From the NCBI RefSeq assembly GCF_025685395.1, contig NZ_JAGSYA010000004.1, positions 930,001 to 994,000 on the forward strand: a stretch of DNA of 64,000 bases, given 5' to 3'. Source of the stretch: Terriglobus tenax (GTDB lineage Bacteria; Acidobacteriota; Terriglobia; Terriglobales; Acidobacteriaceae). The notes beneath the pieces are model-generated. The model was not told the DNA's origin. It saw only the letters and a program-made list of their open reading frames with translations, and made no database searches. Shown piece by piece: positions 51,997-60,414 of the stretch (within the stretch, counting starts at the first letter, position 1; each line of letters starts with the position of its first letter). A program made the position numbers and the translations under genes.

Positions 51997-54141
51997 ATGT
52001 CGTCCAAGCAGAAAACAACACCGATTGTTGAGCAACTGGCCGCAAAGCTCGATGAGCTGGGCACGCTTTGGATGGTGGATGGTCCGGGATCGCTCACCGA
52101 ACAACGGCTGATTCAACTGGCGGCACTTGCGCAGAAGGATCCCGCCTTTGCCGCTGTGGCCAAGCATGTCAACGCACTGGCCAACGAACGGTCGAAAGGC
52201 AAACTTATCGCCGAGGAACCCTTCACCGCGCTTCATGCACTGATGCGTGGCGAGACCGAGCCTGAGCCAGTCGTCGTCTCTCAGCCTGTCGCTGAAGTTG
52301 AGGAAGAAACCGGAGAGTGCGACGACAATAGTGCCTTTGACGATGATCCGGAGATGCTGACTGGCTTTGTCACCGAATCGCAGGAGCACCTTACGGCCAT
52401 CGAAGAACAAATCCTCGCGCTCGAGCGCGATCCGTCCCAGATGCCCGCCGTGCATGCTGTCTTCCGCGCCTTCCACACCATTAAAGGACTTGCGGGATTT
52501 CTTGGATTGAAGAGCGTGCAGAGCGTAGCGCATGAAGTAGAGACACTGCTGGATCACGCGCGGAACAGCCGTGTGCGGATCAGTGTTGAGATTGTCGACC
52601 TGGTTCTTGAAAGCTCTGAGTACCTGCAGGGCGAGGTCAACCGCATCCATGCAACGCTCAACGGAGCAGCACCGGGTAAGGCGAAGAACAATCGTTCCCT
52701 GCTGCGCACGATTGCCGACGTCACACAACGTGCCCTTGCGGGAGGCAGCGCCCCTGTTGCTCCGGAGGTGAAGAGCGATGTTGCTCCAGTTGTTGATGTG
52801 CCCGATCCGCAAGCCGCCGATGTTGCGGTACCGGCAAAGATGGCGGAGCCTGCACCCTCCCTGGCGGAAGAGCCCGTATCCGTACCTGCGGAAGCGGCGG
52901 CTGTAAAAGAAGATGTCCAGGCCGAGCCCGCGGCGAAGGCTGTCGCGAAGAACGAACCGATCTCCGCATCGATCCGCATTGACACCACAAAGCTTGATCA
53001 GTTGATGGACATGGTTGGCGAGATGGTGATCGCCCAGTCGATCCTGAGCAACAACCCATGCGTTGCGAACAACCGCGATGCACGCCTGGTGGGTGACCTG
53101 GCACAGCTTGCACGCATCACGGGCGAAGTGCAGCGGCGTGCCATGAACATTCGCATGATGCCGATCGGTCCGCTGTTCCAGAAGAATGCCAAGCTGGTGC
53201 GGGATCTTTCGCGGCGGCATGGCAAGCAGGTGGACTTGATTATCTCCGGCGAAGGGACGGAACTGGATAAGACGATCGCGGAGGAACTTTCCGATCCGTT
53301 GCTGCACATGATCCGCAATGCACTGGACCATGGCATTGAAACACCGCAGGAGCGCATTGCGGCGGGCAAGAGCGCAACGGCAACGCTTCGGCTTTCCGCC
53401 GAACATGAGTCCGGCAAGATCGTTGTCTCTATCTCCGACGATGGCCGCGGGCTGGATCCCGCAAAGATTTTCCGCAAGGCGGTAGAGCGCGGGCTGGTGA
53501 GTGAAGATGCACAAATGAGCGATGAAGACATCTTCCAGCTGATCTTCGCCCCAGGCTTCTCGACCGCGGAAAAGATCACCGATATTTCCGGCCGCGGTGT
53601 TGGCATGGACGTGGTGCGGAAGCATGTCGAGACGTTGCGTGGTCATATCCAGATTGAGTCTGAGCTGGGCAAAGGAACCACCTTCTATATTCATCTTCCG
53701 CTGACGCTGGCCATCATTGAGGGTCTGGTTATCGTGGTGGGTGATCACCGGTACATCATTCCTGTTTTTTCTGTCCGCGAGATGCTGCGGCCCACGGGGG
53801 AGATGCTGGTCCGGGTGCAGGGCACGGAGGAGATGATCCTGATGCGAGGCAATCTCTACCCGCTTGTCCGGCTGCATCGGCGCTTTGGCATCCGGGCGGC
53901 GTCAGAGGATATCTGCGAAGGCCTGGTAGTGGTGTGTGAAGGTGCGGGACGCCAGTTCTGTCTGCACGTCGATGACCTTGTAGGGCGGCAGGAGATTGTG
54001 ATCAAAAGCCTGGGCGAAAGCTTCAGTAACCAATCCGGCCTTACCGGATGCGCCATTCTTGGCGACGGCCGCATTGGCCTGATCCTGGATGTTGTACAGA
54101 TTTTCAGAATGCCGAATGCAAGCGGCGAGGAGGCAGCATGA
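51997..54141 (+). CDS. cheA: Chemotaxis histidine kinase CheA, with N-terminal extension
   Basis: A 714-residue kinase. Unusually, about 110 residues of unassigned helical sequence (TPIVEQLAAKLDELG ... FTALHALMRGETEPEP) precede the HPt domain, whose phospho-His lies in FRAFHTIKGLAGFLG (about 160). An Ala/Pro/Val/Glu-rich linker (about 250-320) takes the place of a CheY-binding P2 domain. Then P3 dimerisation (TTKLDQLMDMVGEMV), P4 ATPase (MIRNALDHGIETP, DDGRGLD, GRGVGMDVV) and a CheW-like P5 from about 575. The cheR start overlaps its stop (ATGA). It should phosphorylate the two CheY proteins and CheB here. Confidence 0.95.
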   Translation: MSSKQKTTPIVEQLAAKLDELGTLWMVDGPGSLTEQRLIQLAALAQKDPAFAAVAKHVNALANERSKGKLIAEEPFTALHALMRGETEPEPVVVSQPVAEVEEETGECDDNSAFDDDPEMLTGFVTESQEHLTAIEEQILALERDPSQMPAVHAVFRAFHTIKGLAGFLGLKSVQSVAHEVETLLDHARNSRVRISVEIVDLVLESSEYLQGEVNRIHATLNGAAPGKAKNNRSLLRTIADVTQRALAGGSAPVAPEVKSDVAPVVDVPDPQAADVAVPAKMAEPAPSLAEEPVSVPAEAAAVKEDVQAEPAAKAVAKNEPISASIRIDTTKLDQLMDMVGEMVIAQSILSNNPCVANNRDARLVGDLAQLARITGEVQRRAMNIRMMPIGPLFQKNAKLVRDLSRRHGKQVDLIISGEGTELDKTIAEELSDPLLHMIRNALDHGIETPQERIAAGKSATATLRLSAEHESGKIVVSISDDGRGLDPAKIFRKAVERGLVSEDAQMSDEDIFQLIFAPGFSTAEKITDISGRGVGMDVVRKHVETLRGHIQIESELGKGTTFYIHLPLTLAIIEGLVIVVGDHRYIIPVFSVREMLRPTGEMLVRVQGTEEMILMRGNLYPLVRLHRRFGIRAASEDICEGLVVVCEGAGRQFCLHVDDLVGRQEIVIKSLGESFSNQSGLTGCAILGDGRIGLILDVVQIFRMPNASGEEAA

Positions 54142-54989
54142 GTGCATTTACATCCGTTGGAGACTTGAAACTTTCCTCAAAGGATTTTGACCGTTTCAGA
54201 AAGCTGGCTTACGACTACTGTGGTCTTGCAATTGACACGGGCAAAGAGAGCCTGGTCGCCTCGCGATTGACCAAGATCATGCGCTCACTGAACATCACTT
54301 CGTTCTCTGACTATTACGACTATGTGGTTCGTGACAGCTCAAGCGATGCGCTGGTTGCCATGATTGACGGGCTGACCACCAACTACACGAACTTCTTCCG
54401 CGAGCCGAAACACTTCGAGTTTCTGACAGCGACGATCTTTCCCGCGTTGGCCAGCCGCAGCGAGTTCACGCTGTGGAGCGCGGCCTGTTCCAGTGGTGAG
54501 GAGCCGTATTCGCTCGCCTTTGCTGCACAGGAATTTTATGGAAACGGTGGACCGCGCGTCAGCCTGCTGGCGACGGACATCTCCACCAAGGTGCTGGCGC
54601 GCGCGCAGGATGGCACCTACAACGAGAAGTGCTTTACACAGGTGCCAACAGAAATGTTGCGTAAGTATCTGCAGCGGGGCATAGGACCGGCCTCCGGGAA
54701 CTACCGTGTGAAACAGTTCATCCGTGAGACCATCACATTCCGCCGACTGAACCTGATCAAACCATTCGAGAATTTTGTCGGCAGCTATCCGTTGATTCTC
54801 TGTCGCAATGCCATGATCTACTTCGATATTCCGACGCAGCAGGACCTTGTCGACCGCTTTCACGAACGTCTTGAGCCGGGTGGTTACCTATTTGTCGGCC
54901 ATGCCGAGAGCCTGAACAACCTGAAGCACAAATTCGAATACGTGCAGCCCGCCGTGTACAAGAAGGCCGGCTCACTGAAAAAACGCTAG
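54138..54989 (+). CDS. cheR: Chemotaxis methyltransferase CheR
   Basis: A 283-residue SAM-dependent glutamate methyltransferase. The ATG overlaps the cheA stop by 4 bp, with GAGGAGG upstream. An N-terminal helical domain (FRKLAYDYCGLAI, TTNYTNFFREPKHFEFL) is followed by the SAM domain with LWSAACSSGEEPYSLAF (GEEPYS motif), LLATDIST, and NAMIYFD with GYLFVGHAESL. The beta-subdomain that binds the receptor tail pentapeptide is present, consistent with the NFTDF tail of the upstream MCP. Confidence 0.96.
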   Translation: MSAFTSVGDLKLSSKDFDRFRKLAYDYCGLAIDTGKESLVASRLTKIMRSLNITSFSDYYDYVVRDSSSDALVAMIDGLTTNYTNFFREPKHFEFLTATIFPALASRSEFTLWSAACSSGEEPYSLAFAAQEFYGNGGPRVSLLATDISTKVLARAQDGTYNEKCFTQVPTEMLRKYLQRGIGPASGNYRVKQFIRETITFRRLNLIKPFENFVGSYPLILCRNAMIYFDIPTQQDLVDRFHERLEPGGYLFVGHAESLNNLKHKFEYVQPAVYKKAGSLKKR

Positions 54990-54998
54990 GACATTCCG

Positions 54999-56093
54999 AT
55001 GAACAGCTCGCCGATTCGCGTCCTGATCGTGGACGATTCCGCTACTGTGCGCAAAATTCTTTCCGATGCTCTGCGGAATGCTGCTGGCATTGAGGTTGTG
55101 GGGACCGCACCGGACCCTTATGTCGCGCGCGAAAAGATCCTGGCGCTTAAGCCTGATGTGCTCACACTCGACATTGAGATGCCGCGCATGGATGGTCTGA
55201 CCTTCCTGAAAAAGCTGATGGAGTACAAGCCGATGCCGGTCATCATGATCAGCTCGCTTGGGCAGGCATCGTGCCATGCCACCATGGAGGCCTTCCGCCT
55301 TGGCGCTGTCGACGTGCTTGCCAAGCCGCATGGTCCTTACTCCGTGGGAGATCTGGCCAATACACTTGCCGACAAGGTCCGCTCCGCAGCCCAGGCGAAC
55401 CCACGGGCTTTTGCACCGTCGCGAACGTCTGCGGTTTCTGCCTCCCAGCCTGCGGCAGGGAAAGCTGTCGCGTCATCGTTACCAGCGTTTGCATCGCGCC
55501 GGCTTATCGCGATTGGTGCCTCCACGGGCGGACCGCAGACGATTGCACACATCGTCAGCCAATTCCCGGCCGACATGCCACCGGTGGTGATTACGCAGCA
55601 TATGCCACCTGTCTTTACCGCGCACTTTGCAGAGCGCATGAAGAAGACATGCATGATGGATGTTAAAGAGGCGCAAGACGGGGATGAACTCCGGCCAGGC
55701 CGTATTCTCATTGCGCCGGGTGACTTCCACATGACGCTGCAGCGTTCTGCGGCAGGTGCACGTGTCCGCATTGCCGGCGGCCCTCTGGTCTGCTTCAGCA
55801 GACCTTCTGTCGATGTGATGTTCGCGTCTGTTGCCCAGACCTACGCAGAGCAGGCCATTGGAGTGCTGCTGACGGGTATGGGGTCCGACGGAGCGCGAGG
55901 CATGCTGCAGATGCGACAAGCGGGAGCGACGACCATTGCGCAGGACGAGGCTACGAGCATCGTTTTCGGCATGCCAAGGGAGGCGATCCGTATGGGCGCC
56001 GCGACCTCTGTACTTCCCCTGGATCAGATCGCCTCGAATGTTCTGACACAGCTTACCCAACAGATCGCGCGAAAGAACCAACACGCGCGCTAG
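54999..56093 (+). CDS. cheB: Chemotaxis methylesterase/deamidase CheB
   Basis: A 364-residue response regulator-esterase. Receiver: RVLIVDDSATVRKIL, phospho-Asp in LTLDIEMPRMDG, Lys in VLAKPHG. After an Ala/Ser-rich linker comes the esterase with Ser in IAIGASTGGPQT, His in ITQHMPPVF and Asp in GMGSDGARG. When phosphorylated by CheA it removes methyl groups added by CheR. It is the last gene of the plus-strand operon; a terminator shared with the convergent cheX-like gene follows. Confidence 0.97.
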   Translation: MNSSPIRVLIVDDSATVRKILSDALRNAAGIEVVGTAPDPYVAREKILALKPDVLTLDIEMPRMDGLTFLKKLMEYKPMPVIMISSLGQASCHATMEAFRLGAVDVLAKPHGPYSVGDLANTLADKVRSAAQANPRAFAPSRTSAVSASQPAAGKAVASSLPAFASRRLIAIGASTGGPQTIAHIVSQFPADMPPVVITQHMPPVFTAHFAERMKKTCMMDVKEAQDGDELRPGRILIAPGDFHMTLQRSAAGARVRIAGGPLVCFSRPSVDVMFASVAQTYAEQAIGVLLTGMGSDGARGMLQMRQAGATTIAQDEATSIVFGMPREAIRMGAATSVLPLDQIASNVLTQLTQQIARKNQHAR

Positions 56094-56104
56094 TTTCTTC
56101 TCCT

Positions 56105-56140
56105 CAAAAAAGAAACCCTCTCGCAAGAGAGGGTTTTTAT
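56105..56140. terminator. Bidirectional terminator between cheB and the cheX-like gene
   Basis: AAACCCTCTC at 56113-56122 pairs with 56127-56136 (10 bp, loop GCAA). TTAT follows on the plus strand and an A-run (56105-56111) provides a T-tail for the minus strand. Confidence 0.9.
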
Positions 56141-56157
56141 CTGCTCCGGAAGGCGAC

Positions 56158-56586
56158 TCAGCACGTCTTCACCCATGCCACCAGGATGCCTTCCTCCCAA
56201 TCCATACGCGCATTCTGCTCTTCGAAGACCGGTTCCTGCGCCACCGGCGTGGTGAGGGCAAACGCGCGATCCTGGTAACAATGACCAAGTAGGTTGCCGC
56301 ACACCATATTGGCGAGCTCGCCCATCACCTCGCCAACCTGCTTCTCAGTCAGATCAATTGGATCTTCGCACAAAAAATCAGAGGCAATGCGTATGGCGAC
56401 GCTGTGCGGTGCACGTATGCCGAAGCGCCCTTCCTCCGGTCCATGAAAGGTCAACGTCCGCTCGACCCAGGACTCGTTCGCAAAGGTGTGTTCATCTGCC
56501 GGTTCCCCGGGAAGGATGAAGCACATCGACTCCATCACCTGGGCCATGGCCATTTCAAGATTGCTCGATAACTGTTCGACTGGCAT
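56158..56586 (-). CDS. CheX/CheC-type CheY-P phosphatase-like protein
   Basis: A 142-residue cytosolic protein. GEVMGELANMVCGNLLGHCY contains the E-x-x-N catalytic pair on the long helix used by CheX/CheC/FliY phosphatases. The fold pattern (IDLTEKQVGEVMGEL preceded by beta strands RFGIRAPHSVAIRIAS) fits. It lies 2 bp after the cheY gene on the minus strand, in the order cheD-cheY-cheX, and probably hydrolyses CheY-P. Confidence 0.82.
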   Translation of the reverse strand: MPVEQLSSNLEMAMAQVMESMCFILPGEPADEHTFANESWVERTLTFHGPEEGRFGIRAPHSVAIRIASDFLCEDPIDLTEKQVGEVMGELANMVCGNLLGHCYQDRAFALTTPVAQEPVFEEQNARMDWEEGILVAWVKTC

Positions 56587-56588
56587 CC

Positions 56589-56969
56589 CTATACCTCTAC
56601 AAAGATTTCATTCAGCGCTGCTCCAAGAGTCTCCGGAGCAAAAGGCTTGGTGACATATCCTTTGGCACCCAGAGCGTCCATGCGGCGCATGCGTTCTTCG
56701 CTGCGGTCGGTGGAGATGACCATGACCGGCATCAGGGAGAGCGTGTCATCCTGCGACATTTTCTCAAGCAGCTCCTCACCATTCATGCGTGGCATGTTGA
56801 TGTCGGTCAGGACAATGTCTATGGGTTCAATCCGCAGGATATCCAGGGCTTCCAGACCATCGTTGGCCTCAAAGCACTCCTGCGTCTCGAAGTTCGAGAG
56901 CATAAGGACTCTGCGAATCACCTTACGCATCGCCGGTGAATCATCGACGATCAGTACGTTGCGTGTCAT
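56589..56969 (-). CDS. cheY: CheY-type single-domain response regulator
   Basis: A 126-residue receiver from the ATG at 56969 (AAGGAAA upstream). RNVLIVDDSPAMRKVIRRVL, phospho-Asp in IVLTDINMPRMNGEELL, Thr/Ser in PVMVISTDRSEERMRR and Lys in GYVTKPFAPETLGAAL. It overlaps the cheD stop by 4 bp. There is no output domain, so it should bind the flagellar switch or act as a phosphate sink. This is one of two CheY proteins in the locus. Confidence 0.95.
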   Translation of the reverse strand: MTRNVLIVDDSPAMRKVIRRVLMLSNFETQECFEANDGLEALDILRIEPIDIVLTDINMPRMNGEELLEKMSQDDTLSLMPVMVISTDRSEERMRRMDALGAKGYVTKPFAPETLGAALNEIFVEV

Positions 56970-57466
56970 ACGTTGCGTTTCCTTTCCTGGGCTGGCACAA
57001 GCTCGCGCTCTCTTCCACCGTGCGAGATCACGACTCTGCCTGAACTGACATCCATGTGAACGGTCCGCGGGTCTTCTCCGCCGACATCTTCGTGGTGAAC
57101 CATCACACCGGCCTTCCACAGAATTTTTCTGGCGGCAACATGGTTTCGCTTGCCGATCTGGAAGACGTCGTTGGTGCCAAGCACCTGTGCTCCGCCAATC
57201 AGAGCGACCTTAAGTCGCTGTTTGACGGCTCCCAGCTCGTACGACATGCGGAAGAAGGTTGGAATCCCGCTGTCGGCAAACATGTAGGGCCTGGTACGTG
57301 CGCGCTCCGGATCGGTTGCTGAGTCCGGAAGCATGAAGTGCAGAAGTCCTGAGACGCCTGCAACCGGGTCGTAGATCGCGACTGCGATACACGAACCCAG
57401 TGCGTGTGTCGCAATGACTCCTTGCGGGTCTGCGGATACGACGCAGTCGCTGATTCCTACGGTCAT
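56966..57466 (-). CDS. cheD: Chemoreceptor glutamine deamidase CheD
   Basis: A 166-residue enzyme; start chosen at 57466 (MTVGISDCVVSADPQGVI), the family's normal N-terminus. A longer frame to 57559 would overlap a sigma-28 promoter at 57535-57561. Catalytic Cys in HALGSCIAVAIYDP, His in SGLLHFMLPDS and Thr/Gln in the KVALIGGAQVLG region. CheD deamidates receptor glutamines and can be controlled by CheC-type phosphatases. It is first in the cheD-cheY-cheX minus-strand unit. No clear ribosome-binding site is seen at either start. Confidence 0.93.
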   Translation of the reverse strand: MTVGISDCVVSADPQGVIATHALGSCIAVAIYDPVAGVSGLLHFMLPDSATDPERARTRPYMFADSGIPTFFRMSYELGAVKQRLKVALIGGAQVLGTNDVFQIGKRNHVAARKILWKAGVMVHHEDVGGEDPRTVHMDVSSGRVVISHGGRERELVPAQERKRNV

Positions 57467-57534
57467 GAGAGATCGGGTATTCAAGGTCACGGTTTCGCCC
57501 AGATGTATTTCCGTCTTGAAGTCATTCGAGATCT

Positions 57535-57561
57535 TTATCGGCGATGGAACAGCAAACATGA
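57535..57561 (-). promoter_or_regulatory. Sigma-28-type promoter of cheD-cheY-cheX
   Basis: On the minus strand TCATGTTT (57561-57554), 11-bp spacer, GCCGATAA (57542-57535); the -10 is an exact consensus match and the -35 matches 6 of 8. Confidence 0.7.
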
Positions 57562-57596
57562 GTGTTGAGTTTTCGCTGTTATTTCAGGCGCGCGCC

Positions 57597-57623
57597 TCAA
57601 CTTCTGCGTCAGGCCGCCGATAA
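57597..57623 (+). promoter_or_regulatory. Sigma-28-type promoter of the second cheY
   Basis: TCAACTTC (57597-57604), 11-bp spacer, GCCGATAA (57616-57623); the -10 is exact, the -35 matches 5 of 8. It ends 35 bp before the cheY ATG and is back to back with the cheD promoter. Confidence 0.7.
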
Positions 57624-57658
57624 GCTCACCAGTCGCATCAGCGACATGCGAGCGAATC

Positions 57659-58021
57659 ATGGACATCCTCTTGGTAGACGACAGCAAGACTATGCGCCAG
57701 CTGGTAAAGCGGGCACTACGCCAGGCCGGCTACGAAAACCTGCAGATTGGCGAGGCCGGAAATGGTGCTGAAGCTCTTGGCATGGTGCAGGCCGAACAGC
57801 CAAGACTTGTGCTCTCGGACTGGAACATGCCCGAGATGCTGGGCATCGACCTGCTGAAGCAGGTTCGCGGCGGCAACTGCGAGGTTCCCTTCGGTTTCAT
57901 CACCTCGGAATCCTCCGACGACATTCGTGAAGCCGCCATGAGTGCGGGCGCCTTCTTCATCACGAAACCTTTTACTCCCGAAAGCATTGATGCGGCCCTG
58001 TCGCCGCACATGAGCAAATAG
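57659..58021 (+). CDS. cheY: CheY-type single-domain response regulator (second)
   Basis: A 120-residue receiver: MDILLVDDSKTMRQLVKRAL, phospho-Asp in LVLSDWNMPEMLGIDLL, Thr in FGFITSESSDD and Lys in FFITKPFTPESI. It resembles the DWNMP type of canonical CheY more closely than the first copy. It is expressed from its own sigma-28 promoter and starts a plus-strand run of cheY, a CheC/X-like gene and cheX. The pair of CheY proteins suggests one motor-binding protein and one sink, undecided which. Confidence 0.94.
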   Translation: MDILLVDDSKTMRQLVKRALRQAGYENLQIGEAGNGAEALGMVQAEQPRLVLSDWNMPEMLGIDLLKQVRGGNCEVPFGFITSESSDDIREAAMSAGAFFITKPFTPESIDAALSPHMSK

Positions 58022-58023
58022 CC

Positions 58024-58491
58024 ATGTCAGGACCAACGGCATTCTCATTCACGCATCTGTTCTCTGACCTGGTGGATCGCCCCGTCAACTTTTCCGAGGC
58101 GAAAGCGCTTCCGGCAGTCGAGGCGAAAAAGGTCTTTGGCATCTACGAAACGTTGCCGGCTGGACGGCCAATCATCGTCCGTGCCGATCTGCCTTTCCTT
58201 GCCACTATCGCTGGCCTTCTGATCGGGCTTCCGGCAGCCACGGCGATGGAACGCGCTTTATGCGACCCGATGGATGATGCGATTCGTGACGCGATTTACG
58301 AAGCGCTCAATATCTGTTCGACATGCCTGTGTGGCGATGAACGCGTGTTGTTGCGCAGCATGACTACCCACAGCAACGCCATTCCTCATCCTGCTTCCGA
58401 GCTGCTTAAGAAGTCCACCTACGCCAGCAACTTCAAGGTTGTCATCTCCGGAAAGGACTGCGGTTTGCTCTCCGTTCTCGGAGCGTACTAG
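58024..58491 (+). CDS. CheC/CheX-like protein of uncertain activity
   Basis: A 155-residue protein starting 2 bp after the cheY stop. I recognise no exact family, but the long helix MDDAIRDAIYEALNICSTCL holds an E-x-x-N pair like those of CheX and CheC phosphatases, and the segment IVRADLPFLATIAGLLIGLP parallels the beta-helix part of CheX. The C-terminus (SNFKVVISGKDCGLLSVLG) has no partner motif. It may be a degenerate, specialised or scaffolding phosphatase. Its position between cheY and cheX supports a chemotaxis role. Confidence 0.55.
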   Translation: MSGPTAFSFTHLFSDLVDRPVNFSEAKALPAVEAKKVFGIYETLPAGRPIIVRADLPFLATIAGLLIGLPAATAMERALCDPMDDAIRDAIYEALNICSTCLCGDERVLLRSMTTHSNAIPHPASELLKKSTYASNFKVVISGKDCGLLSVLGAY

Positions 58492-58513
58492 GCCACAGGA
58501 AGCCACCTTCACC

Positions 58514-58957
58514 ATGCATGTACAGAACGCAATTCAGGATGCACTGAGCACACTGACGGGATGTTCCGTCCAGATGTCAGAAACTGGCAGCGACAGCTTT
58601 CCCGTCGAGCTGCATGCCGTTGTTGACTTCAACGGATCGCCCTCCGGGATGATCCGCATTGAGCTGAGCCAGGCCACGGCTGACAGGCTGAGCGCTGCGA
58701 TGCTTGGCTTCGATGATCCCAGCGAAGTGGACGACGAAGAGATGCGCAATGACGCCATCGGAGAGATCGTCAACATTATCGCCGGCAAAGTAAAAGCCCT
58801 GCGCGGCAAGACAGACGCGGTAATGTCCATGCCCGTCGTCAGCACAGAACAGACGGATCGCCCTGAGCTTGGACACGACAACTTCAGCGCCACCTTTGTG
58901 CTGGGGGAAGATGTCATCCGCGTCAGCACGGGATGGGATCATCCCGCCGAACGATAA
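58514..58957 (+). CDS. cheX: CheX-type CheY-P phosphatase
   Basis: A 147-residue protein from the ATG at 58514. The helix NDAIGEIVNIIAGKVKAL contains E-x-x-N, and the remaining pattern (AVVDFNGSPSGMIRIELSQATADRLSAAMLG) is that of CheX. It would shorten the life of CheY-P. It is the third gene of the cheY-cheC/X-cheX run, followed at 48 bp by the porin gene. Confidence 0.87.
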   Translation: MHVQNAIQDALSTLTGCSVQMSETGSDSFPVELHAVVDFNGSPSGMIRIELSQATADRLSAAMLGFDDPSEVDDEEMRNDAIGEIVNIIAGKVKALRGKTDAVMSMPVVSTEQTDRPELGHDNFSATFVLGEDVIRVSTGWDHPAER

Positions 58958-59004
58958 GGCCTGTCGCAAAACGCATTTCCACACATCGCAAACGAGAGCC
59001 TGTC

Positions 59005-60414
59005 ATGTCTATTCGTAACGTATCTTCGTGTCTTTTTTTCTTGATCATCCGTTGCATCTTGTCCCCGGAAGCTTATGCACAGCCTCCGGCCAGGCATGCG
59101 CCCGCGCAAAAATCGGCGGCGACTTCAACGGTCGTCTACGCAGACTATCCTCAGAAGAAAGGGAAGGTGCAGGCGATTCAATGGAGCTTTTTACCGGCGT
59201 GGCTTTCCTTTGATATGGAGGTGCGCGACCGTGGCGAGTACCAGAATGCTTTCAGTGCCACGAAGGGAGAGCGCGTCTATAGTCTGACGCGCGTTCGTGG
59301 CGGCATGACAATTCGTCCTGCGCGATTCCTCTCGCTCTATATGCAGTTTCACGACACGCATGCGCTTGGCCAGCCGCTTGATCTTGTCTCCGCCAATATG
59401 CGCGATGGATTCGACCTGCGCGTGGGCTACCTTGAGTTCCACCGTAGGAACCTCCAGTTGCTTGTTGGGCGACAGGATCTGAAATTTGGCAGCGAGCGTG
59501 TGATTGGCGTCAGCGATTGGACCAACAACGCACGCTCTTTCGATGCGATTCTGCTTGGGATTGGTGGATTGAAGAATCGCCTGAATATCTTTACCAGCTC
59601 GGTGGTTGCGGTTCACCCTACCTCGCTGGATACGCACGGGAACGGCCTGAACTTTCATGGTGCATACGCATCCCTGCAGTCCGTTGTTCCGGGAGCAAGG
59701 GTTACGCCGTTCGTGCTCATCAAGGCGATTCGCACCGTATCAAGCCAACAGAAGGTGAATGGAAACGAACTGGAAACCACTTTCGGCTCAGAAATTGAAG
59801 GAAAGCTGCCTGCACACTTCAGTTATCAGGCTATGGGCACCCTGCAGCGTGGCAGCTACTCCAACAACTCCATCCATGCGGGCGCCGGATTTGCGAAGCT
59901 TTACTACTCCATGCCGAAACTGCCGCTACAGCCGCGCATGGGCGCCGAGTACGATTACGCCACCGGCAACCCACACCGTAATGCGTACCGCATCAGCACC
60001 TACGACAATCTATATCCCAGCAACCACAACATCCATGGCCTGGTAGACCAGTTTGGTTTCCAGAATATCCGTATGGAGCGCATCCACCTGGACCTGCGCC
60101 CTACGACAAACCTCTCACTCTTATTGCAAGCAGGACAGCAAAGCCTGGCAACCCGCATGGACAGTGTCTATAGCAGCGGTGGATCCGCCTCCATCAAAGC
60201 GCCAGCGAAAGGCTTTGCTCACAGCAACCTTGGAAACACGATGGACCTGACGATTAAGTATGTTTACCGCGAGTCCGTCGTGGCAAACCTCGGTGTGGGC
60301 CATCTGTTCCCTGGCCAGGTGCTGAAAGACAATGGCCGTGGAATACCACAGACCATTGCCTATGCCGGACTGACCTATCGCTTCCGCATGGAACGCAATC
60401 CATCGAAGGAGTAA
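59005..60414 (+). CDS. Alginate-export-type outer-membrane porin
   Basis: A 469-residue exported beta-barrel from the ATG at 59005 (GAGAG upstream): signal CLFFLIIRCILSPEAYAQ, then many amphipathic strands such as FLSLYMQFHDTHALG, RNLQLLVGRQDLKFGSERVI, and GDW-like SDWTNNARSFDAILLGI. The VGRQDLKFGSERVIG stretch is typical of the alginate_exp family (PF13372 by memory), which conducts charged polysaccharides or oligomers. Its placement after cheX may be accidental or link sugar sensing with uptake. It abuts the convergent PEP carboxykinase gene with no spacing (stops at 60414 and 60415). Confidence 0.8.
   Translation: MSIRNVSSCLFFLIIRCILSPEAYAQPPARHAPAQKSAATSTVVYADYPQKKGKVQAIQWSFLPAWLSFDMEVRDRGEYQNAFSATKGERVYSLTRVRGGMTIRPARFLSLYMQFHDTHALGQPLDLVSANMRDGFDLRVGYLEFHRRNLQLLVGRQDLKFGSERVIGVSDWTNNARSFDAILLGIGGLKNRLNIFTSSVVAVHPTSLDTHGNGLNFHGAYASLQSVVPGARVTPFVLIKAIRTVSSQQKVNGNELETTFGSEIEGKLPAHFSYQAMGTLQRGSYSNNSIHAGAGFAKLYYSMPKLPLQPRMGAEYDYATGNPHRNAYRISTYDNLYPSNHNIHGLVDQFGFQNIRMERIHLDLRPTTNLSLLLQAGQQSLATRMDSVYSSGGSASIKAPAKGFAHSNLGNTMDLTIKYVYRESVVANLGVGHLFPGQVLKDNGRGIPQTIAYAGLTYRFRMERNPSKE

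Noticed and set aside
51979-53877. 632-codon minus-strand frame opposite cheA
   Set aside because: cheA has full domain support on the other strand; the antisense frame is low-complexity and featureless.
57467-57559. Longer CheD reading with start at 57559
   Set aside because: It would place a near-perfect sigma-28 promoter inside the gene; the family N-terminus begins at 57466.
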